Shown in pieces: positions 1 through 4,222 of a stretch of DNA of 5,765 nt. The stretch is from a bacterium (GTDB lineage: Bacteria; Patescibacteriota; Minisyncoccia; Minisyncoccales; PEYH01), in assembly GCA_021158195.1 (NCBI GenBank), contig JAGGVA010000013.1:1-5765 (forward strand), read 5' to 3'. Under the pieces are notes generated by a model that worked only from the letters and a program-made list of their open reading frames with translations, had not been told where the DNA came from and did not search any database. Each line of letters begins with the position of its first letter. The first letter of the stretch is position 1. Made by a program: the position numbers and the translations under genes.

Positions 1-474
1 AAAAACTCCAACCACTGCTCCAACTAAAATATCAGATGGCCAATGGAGACCGCAGTAAATTCTGGAAGTACCCATTAAAAAACTGACTAAAAAGAAAAAT
101 ATTCCCAGTTTTTTGTTGTAAAAATAAACTGCCGCAGATAGAGCAAAGTAAAAAGAAGTATGACCTGAAGGAAAAGAAGCCGTTGGCTTGTGATAAATTA
201 AAAGATTGATAGAATTCTCAACAAAGGGCCGGGGACGAAAATAAAGATGGCGAATTAATTCAGTAAAGAGAAATCGAGAAACAAGGGCTGAACCAAGAGA
301 AACAAAAACCAGATTCTTATATCTCCTGTAATTTTTAAACAAAAGAAAAACCAATATCAGCAACAAAAAACAGCCTGAGTATTGAGCAAAAAATATCGCC
401 AATTCATCTAGGAAAACATTTTTGCCTGCCCACTGATTTAAGAAATAAAAAATTTGCCGCTCCAAAAGTAGCAT
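1..474 (-). CDS. PAP2-family membrane phosphatase, probable undecaprenyl-diphosphatase (BcrC-like), C-terminus cut by window edge
   Basis: The reading frame is open from an ATG at 474 to the left edge, giving 158 residues. All three phosphatidic-acid-phosphatase signatures are visible: an R-x6-RP motif (R75, R82, P83, with Arg in place of the usual first Lys), PSGH at 102-105 and SR-x5-H-x3-D (S137, R138, H144, D148). H105 and H144 are the expected catalytic histidines. Hydrophobic segments lie at about 33-47, 54-71, 105-119, 123-136 and from 148 onward. Family knowledge: BcrC-type members dephosphorylate undecaprenyl pyrophosphate at the membrane to recycle the cell-wall lipid carrier; other PAP2 enzymes act on phosphatidylglycerophosphate or other lipids. 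BcrC-like proteins are about 170-195 residues, so perhaps 15-35 residues are missing. The start is fixed because the codon just upstream in frame is the TAA of the MFS gene. No Shine-Dalgarno site is visible. The family call is firm, the lipid substrate is inferred. Confidence 0.9.
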   Translation of the reverse strand, partial: MLLLERQIFYFLNQWAGKNVFLDELAIFFAQYSGCFLLLILVFLLFKNYRRYKNLVFVSLGSALVSRFLFTELIRHLYFRPRPFVENSINLLIYHKPTASFPSGHTSFYFALSAAVYFYNKKLGIFFFLVSFLMGTSRIYCGLHWPSDILVGAVVGVF

Positions 475-1656
475 TTAAGATTTAGAATTTAATTTTTTTC
501 CAAGAAAACTCATTCCTAAAGCCCCGATACTTGCAAAAAGAAAACCTATACGCAGGTCTGGCAAAAAGACAAAAATTATTGCCATCAGCGTCAGAAAACC
601 CATCTTGGAAAGATTGAGGACGACTTCTCTGTAAATAAGAAACTCATCTGCCTCTTCTTTTTTGGCGGCGGCTTTGTCGTAAATAATAGTGCGAAAAGGA
701 ATAAAAGCAGAAGTTTTGGCTATTCTGTAAAAATTATGAGCCAAAAACGCAGTTAAAGTGTCTTTCACAAAACATTTTACTATCCATACCAAAGACAAAA
801 GATAAGACCCGAAAGATAAAAGATGGGTTTTTTGTTTTTTTGTGGTAAGTCTTCCTATATAAAGAGCAAAAAGGGTAGCAACTAAAAGCCCAAAAGTAGT
901 AATGCCTCCCATTTCTTCAAAACTTATTTCTTTTATAAACATAAAAAGGGGCCAAAAAACCATAATGCCGGCGCTCTCAATACCCAAAGACGCCAGCCCT
1001 AAACTAACTGATTTGTTTTTTCTAATTCTCTGCCAGGCTTTTGTGTAGGTGTCGCTATAAATTTCGTATCTCTCTTTTGACAAAAATAAAGGAAAGACAG
1101 AAGCCAAAAGAGTGACAAGCACTACCACAAACAAAACTAAATAGCCAAAATTTGCCAAGATAATTCCTCCAATAACCGGGCTTATAATATTGGCAGCAAA
1201 AGAAATACCGCTAAGCTTTCCTACATCTGCACCCCTATCTTCTTTTTTGGTAAATCTTACAAAGTCGGTATGAAAAGCGGGCCAAAAAAGAGTCATCCCC
1301 AGAGAGCGCATCAATACAGCCAGAATAACCATAAAGGGGTTCGTGTAAATAAAAAACAAAGCAAGATAATAAGCAAAAAAGAAAAACTGAGAAATAAGCA
1401 TCGTGTGCTTTAAGCCAATCCTTGCCATTATCTTCCCTCCAAAAACCACAAATAAACCAAACAATCCATATATCGCCGCCCAAAATAAAAGAGTGGGCGC
1501 AAGATTTTTGTTGAAGTAAAGGTAAATAAAGACCGGCTCATAAATCCCGACCATTCCTAAAGCCAAGTAGCGGATGGCAACGCTTACAAAAAACTGGGTT
1601 GACTCTCTTTTTAAAAAATATTGAAGTAAAATTTCTGGAGAAAAACGGTAGGACAT
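475..1656 (-). CDS. MFS-type 12-helix membrane transporter, substrate unknown
   Basis: The 393-residue protein is hydrophobic throughout, with about twelve predicted membrane segments (roughly 22-48, 54-76, 85-104, 107-128, 147-170, 172-192, 217-243, 250-270, 279-296, 299-320, 346-365, 367-386) and a charged central loop near 193-216. Between helices 2 and 3 there is a degenerate MFS motif A (GGKIMARIGLKH, 73-84) with Ala where Asp is usual. The stretch 117-146 and the stretch 311-340 resemble each other (R, then F-x-P, then KKE), as expected for the two duplicated MFS halves. Substrate and direction of transport cannot be read from the sequence. ATG 1656 is chosen because the frame meets a stop at 1674-1672 with no other ATG, GTG or TTG start between. 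No Shine-Dalgarno site precedes it; a 39-bp spacer separates it from the upstream GlmU-like gene and it abuts the PAP2 gene with no gap, so the three are probably cotranscribed. Confidence 0.85.
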   Translation of the reverse strand: MSYRFSPEILLQYFLKRESTQFFVSVAIRYLALGMVGIYEPVFIYLYFNKNLAPTLLFWAAIYGLFGLFVVFGGKIMARIGLKHTMLISQFFFFAYYLALFFIYTNPFMVILAVLMRSLGMTLFWPAFHTDFVRFTKKEDRGADVGKLSGISFAANIISPVIGGIILANFGYLVLFVVVLVTLLASVFPLFLSKERYEIYSDTYTKAWQRIRKNKSVSLGLASLGIESAGIMVFWPLFMFIKEISFEEMGGITTFGLLVATLFALYIGRLTTKKQKTHLLSFGSYLLSLVWIVKCFVKDTLTAFLAHNFYRIAKTSAFIPFRTIIYDKAAAKKEEADEFLIYREVVLNLSKMGFLTLMAIIFVFLPDLRIGFLFASIGALGMSFLGKKLNSKS

Positions 1657-1709
1657 AAGAAAAATTAAAAGTTAAAAATGAAAAATTCAAAATTATTATT
1701 TTATGTCCT
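1650..1709 (-). promoter_or_regulatory. 9-bp inverted repeat spanning the GlmU-like/MFS junction, possible mRNA hairpin over the MFS start codon
   Basis: AGGACATAA at 1650-1658 is the exact reverse complement of TTATGTCCT at 1701-1709, with a 42-base AT-rich loop. In the minus-strand transcript the 5' arm lies in the last codons of the GlmU-like gene and the 3' arm contains the AUG of the MFS gene (1656-1654). A fold would pair the start codon, and a ribosome finishing the upstream gene would open it, which is a plausible translational-coupling device. The stem has only three G-C pairs. A match of this size and spacing could arise by chance about once in a window this long, so function is speculative. 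Confidence 0.35.
1661..1695. repeat. Five tandem copies of a degenerate 7-bp unit, consensus AAAATTA
   Basis: On the plus strand the units are AAAATTA, AAAGTTA, AAAATGA, AAAATTC and AAAATTA, exactly abutting for 35 bases. Each differs from the consensus at no more than one position. The array fills all but 4 bases of the gap between the GlmU-like stop codon and the MFS start codon. It holds no gene or Shine-Dalgarno site. Its role, if any, is unknown; it could be a slippage product or a remnant of a dispersed AT-rich repeat. Confidence 0.7.
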
Positions 1710-2877
1710 TTATTACTCTCTCACCAGGTAAGGTGGTTTTGTTGGGCCAGATTTTTCGGCCCGGATAAATTAAGGTTCCTATTCCTGTTTTAACTCCTTC
1801 TCCAAAAACCGTTCCAAATTTTCTTCTTTTTGTGTCTATTAATTTTCCATTTATCATCGTCTTCACTGAAGCATTATCATGTCTTAAATTGGCAACAATT
1901 GTACCGGCACCCAGATTGCAATTTTTGTCAATAATTGAATCTCCCACATAAGATAAATGAGCAACATTTGTATTCTCATAAATAATTGAATTTTTTATCT
2001 CCACTGCCTGCCCAATCCGGCAATTATCTCCTATCATTGTATTACCCCTAATAAAACAGTTGGGACCAATAACACAATTTTTACCGATAAAAACCGGTCC
2101 TAAAATATATGTTCCTGCCCTGATAACACTCCCTTTGCCTAAAATTAATTTTCCTTTAATAGTTGCTCCTTTTTCAATTCTTCCCTCTTTTTTTGATTTT
2201 ACTCTCTGTAAAAGGAATTCTAAAGCATCTAAAAGGTTCCATGAATATGAAACCGGCACCCAATCATTGACTTCAACACAAAATAAATTGTGATTCTTCG
2301 CAAATTGTCTCAGGTAGTCAGGAAATTCATATTCTCCTCTTTTTGATTTGCTGATTTTATATTTAAAAATTTCTTTTGGAAGATAATAGGCTCCGATGTT
2401 GGCAAGATCAGAGATTTTCTTTTCCGGCTTTTCAATAATATCTTTTATCTGCCCGTTCTTTTTGAGAATTACTGCAGCAAAATTACGAGGATCTTCCACC
2501 TTTTTGGTTAATATTGCCGGAAATCGCTTCGCCAGTTTTTTAAGATCTTTTTTAAAATAAAAATCGTCTCCATTGAGGAGAAGAAATCTATCTTTTATGT
2601 ACTTTGATGCTAATTTTGCTGCTTCCCCTGTTCCTTGCGGTTTTCTCTGCCACACATAGCGAATGTTAATCTCCTTATACTTTTTGCCTATATACTTCTG
2701 AATCATCTCCCCCTTATAGCCAACAACCAAAATTACCTCTTTCACAATTCCTCTCAGTTGTTCTAAATTATGGTCCAAAATTGATTTATCTAAGATTTTT
2801 AAAAGAGGTTTTGGTTGTGTTAAAGTTAGAGGCTGAAGCCGTACCCCATTTCCTGCTGCTAGAATTATTGCCCTCAT
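1696..2877 (-). CDS. Bifunctional sugar-1-phosphate nucleotidyltransferase / left-handed beta-helix acetyltransferase (GlmU-like, archaeal/CPR type)
   Basis: The N-terminal half (about 1-225) is a nucleotidyltransferase of the NTP_transferase (RmlA-like) class: LAAGNGVRLQPLT from residue 6, PKP at 22-24, QGTGEA at 81-86, NGDD at 102-105 with a likely metal-binding Asp, EKP at 149-151 and SWNLLDA at 212-218. The C-terminal part (about 234-385) shows hexapeptide repeats of a left-handed beta helix. H307 and Y310 in the HLSYVGDS stretch match E. coli GlmU H363 and Y366, and N321 and N330 match N377 and N386, so acetyl transfer from acetyl-CoA is likely retained. Likely role: glucosamine-1-phosphate to UDP-GlcNAc in the cytoplasm. 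At 393 residues it is shorter than E. coli GlmU (456) and close to the archaeal two-domain enzyme of Sulfolobus (about 401). Nucleotide and sugar specificity are not certain. The ATG begins the canonical MRAIILAAG strand; no Shine-Dalgarno site is seen. It heads the minus-strand run and ends in tandem TAA TAA. Confidence 0.87.
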   Translation of the reverse strand: MRAIILAAGNGVRLQPLTLTQPKPLLKILDKSILDHNLEQLRGIVKEVILVVGYKGEMIQKYIGKKYKEINIRYVWQRKPQGTGEAAKLASKYIKDRFLLLNGDDFYFKKDLKKLAKRFPAILTKKVEDPRNFAAVILKKNGQIKDIIEKPEKKISDLANIGAYYLPKEIFKYKISKSKRGEYEFPDYLRQFAKNHNLFCVEVNDWVPVSYSWNLLDALEFLLQRVKSKKEGRIEKGATIKGKLILGKGSVIRAGTYILGPVFIGKNCVIGPNCFIRGNTMIGDNCRIGQAVEIKNSIIYENTNVAHLSYVGDSIIDKNCNLGAGTIVANLRHDNASVKTMINGKLIDTKRRKFGTVFGEGVKTGIGTLIYPGRKIWPNKTTLPGERVIKDIK

Positions 2878-2896
2878 AAAAATTTTTTAATATCTA

Positions 2897-2905
2897 ATAA
2901 TATCA
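2897..2905 (-). promoter_or_regulatory. Candidate extended -10 element for the GlmU-like/MFS/PAP2 run
   Basis: On the minus strand TGATATTAT reads as an extended -10 (TGn followed by TATTAT, 5 of 6 matches to TATAAT). It lies about 20 bases before the ATG at 2877, which would leave a leader of roughly 12-15 bases. No convincing -35 is present at 17-18 bases upstream, where the sequence is a T run. Such hexamers are easy to find in AT-rich DNA, so this is a weak call. Confidence 0.3.
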
Positions 2906-2930
2906 CAATTTGAATCTAAAAAAAACGAAC

Positions 2931-2958
2931 TTGACGATTCATTACTCTTTGATAGAGT
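2931..2958 (+). promoter_or_regulatory. Candidate sigma70-type promoter for glyA
   Basis: TTGACG (2931-2936, 5 of 6 matches to TTGACA) is followed after 16 bases by TAGAGT (2953-2958, 4 of 6 matches to TATAAT). Transcription would start near 2965, leaving a leader of about 15 bases before the glyA ATG. A TAAAAT at 2958-2963 is a better -10 by sequence but lies too far (21 bases) from this -35. The -35 is the more persuasive half. Confidence 0.45.
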
Positions 2959-2960
2959 AA
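2942..2960. repeat. Short palindrome overlapping the glyA promoter, operator-like
   Basis: TTACTCT (2942-2948) and AGAGTAA (2954-2960) form a perfect 7-bp inverted repeat around a 5-base centre. It covers the spacer and the candidate -10 of the glyA promoter, a common position for a repressor operator. It is too short and AT-rich to be a terminator and no U tract follows. No regulator gene is present in the window, so the operator reading is an inference. Confidence 0.4.
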
Positions 2961-2979
2961 AATAATTGATTTTGAGTGT

Positions 2980-4209
2980 ATGGAAAATATAAAAAATATT
3001 GCGCCCGAGGTTTATGAGTTAATCCAAAAAGAGATTAAACGCCAAGAGGAGACACTTAATTTAATTCCCTCAGAAAACTATGTTTCACCGGCAGTTTTAG
3101 AGGCTACCGCTTCGGTTTTTACAAATAAATATGTCGAGGGTTATCCGGGAAAAAGATATTATCCGGGATGTCAATTTGCTGACCAGTTAGAAATCCTCTG
3201 TTCCCAAAAAGCAAAAGAGGTTTTTAATTTGGACGAAAACTGGAAAGTCCACCCACAACCTCTTTCTGGCTCTCCGGCTAACTTGGCTATTTATTTTGGA
3301 TTACTAGAGCCCGGAGAAAAAATTCTTTCTATGGAACTTACTCATGGAGGACACTTAAGCCATGGGTATAAGGTTCATATCTCCTCCAAGTTTTGGAGTG
3401 CTATACATTATAGAGTCAACAAAAATGGTTTTATTGATTACGACGAAATAGAAGAGATTGCCCAGAGAGAAAAGCCAAAAATAATTATTTCTGGGGCAAC
3501 TGCTTATCCAAGAATTATTGATTTCAAAAGATTTGGAGAAATTGCAAAAAGGGTTGGAGCCTATCACCTGGCTGATGTCTCTCACATAGCCGGCTTAATT
3601 GCGGCTGGAATTCATCCCTCGCCTTTTGAATACGCCGACGTAGTAATGACCACAACCCATAAAACCTTAAGGGGGCCTCGGTCGGCAATTATTTTTGTAA
3701 GAAAGGAAATCTATGATAAAATCCGCCGCGCTGTTTTTCCAGGAATTCAGGGCGGATCACATCAACATATAATTTGTGCTAAAACCGTTGCTTTTTTTGA
3801 GGCGCTAAAACCGGAATTCAAAGAATATCAAAAGCAAATAGTAAAAAATGCTAAGGTCTTGGCAGATGAATTAATAAAGTATGGCTTTAACCTTCTTTCA
3901 GGAGGAACAGACAATCATTTAATTTTAATAAACCTTCGAGGTGTAATTGATGCTTCTCTGGCTGAAGGCCTACTAGAAAAAGCAAATATTTTAGCAAATA
4001 GAAATAGTGTGCCGGGAGACGAATCGCCTTTTAAACCCACGGGGCTTCGTCTTGGAACACCGGCTGTCACCAGTAGAGGAATGAAAGAAAATGAAATGAA
4101 GTTAATTGCTCAATGGATATACAGAATTTTAATCAAAAAAGAAGATTCCGAAGAGATAAAATATAAAGTAATCGACCTCTGTAAAAAATTTCCCATCTAC
4201 AAAAAATAG
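2980..4209 (+). CDS. glyA: Glycine/serine hydroxymethyltransferase (SHMT)
   Basis: This PLP enzyme interconverts serine and glycine while charging tetrahydrofolate with a one-carbon unit, in the cytoplasm as a dimer or tetramer. The 409 residues are near the usual bacterial length (about 410-420). Visible family motifs: PSEN at 30-33, YVEGYPGKRYY at 51-61 (E53 and Y60 at the active site), SGSPAN at 96-101, THGGHLSHG at 121-129 with the PLP-stacking H125, D199 and H202 in ADVSHIAGL, the Schiff-base lysine K228 in TTTHKTLRGPR, the inter-subunit loop GIQGG at 255-259, NSVPGD at 342-347 and the substrate carboxylate arginine R357 in TGLRLGTPA. All key residues are intact. The ATG gives an N-terminus of normal length and an in-frame TAG lies at 2953-2955; only a weak GAG (2974-2976) stands in as a ribosome site. 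It is transcribed away from the GlmU-like run and converges on glmS. Confidence 0.97.
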   Translation: MENIKNIAPEVYELIQKEIKRQEETLNLIPSENYVSPAVLEATASVFTNKYVEGYPGKRYYPGCQFADQLEILCSQKAKEVFNLDENWKVHPQPLSGSPANLAIYFGLLEPGEKILSMELTHGGHLSHGYKVHISSKFWSAIHYRVNKNGFIDYDEIEEIAQREKPKIIISGATAYPRIIDFKRFGEIAKRVGAYHLADVSHIAGLIAAGIHPSPFEYADVVMTTTHKTLRGPRSAIIFVRKEIYDKIRRAVFPGIQGGSHQHIICAKTVAFFEALKPEFKEYQKQIVKNAKVLADELIKYGFNLLSGGTDNHLILINLRGVIDASLAEGLLEKANILANRNSVPGDESPFKPTGLRLGTPAVTSRGMKENEMKLIAQWIYRILIKKEDSEEIKYKVIDLCKKFPIYKK

Positions 4210-4222
4210 GTTTGCTTTTTTT
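4201..4222. terminator. Weak A/T-only symmetric element at the glyA/glmS convergent junction
   Basis: A run of six A (4201-4206) faces a run of seven T (4216-4222) across a short loop, so each strand ends its gene with a T-rich tract preceded by a possible A-T hairpin. The gap between the two stop codons is only 11 bases. No G-C-rich stem is present, so intrinsic termination here would be weak; a bidirectional function is only a possibility. Confidence 0.25.

Noticed and set aside
784..835. Repeated ATCTTT-like words in the MFS gene
   Set aside because: They encode Leu-Leu-Ser stretches of a membrane helix and look like ordinary composition bias rather than a repeat element.
1235..1483. An 82-codon minus-strand open frame inside the MFS gene
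   Set aside because: It lies wholly within a convincing transporter gene in another frame, has no recognisable domain and reads like translated membrane-protein codons.
1661..1695. A CRISPR-like array
   Set aside because: Units are 7 bases long and abut with no spacers, and no cas gene is nearby.
2060..2293. A 77-codon plus-strand open frame
   Set aside because: It is antisense to the beta-helix part of the GlmU-like gene, and the protein has no family signature.
2878..2979. A glycine riboswitch or other leader RNA before glyA
   Set aside because: The whole gap is 102 bases, the likely leader is about 15 bases, and no conserved aptamer helices are visible.
3355..3585. A 76-codon minus-strand open frame
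   Set aside because: It is antisense to the core of glyA, whose motifs are intact on the other strand.
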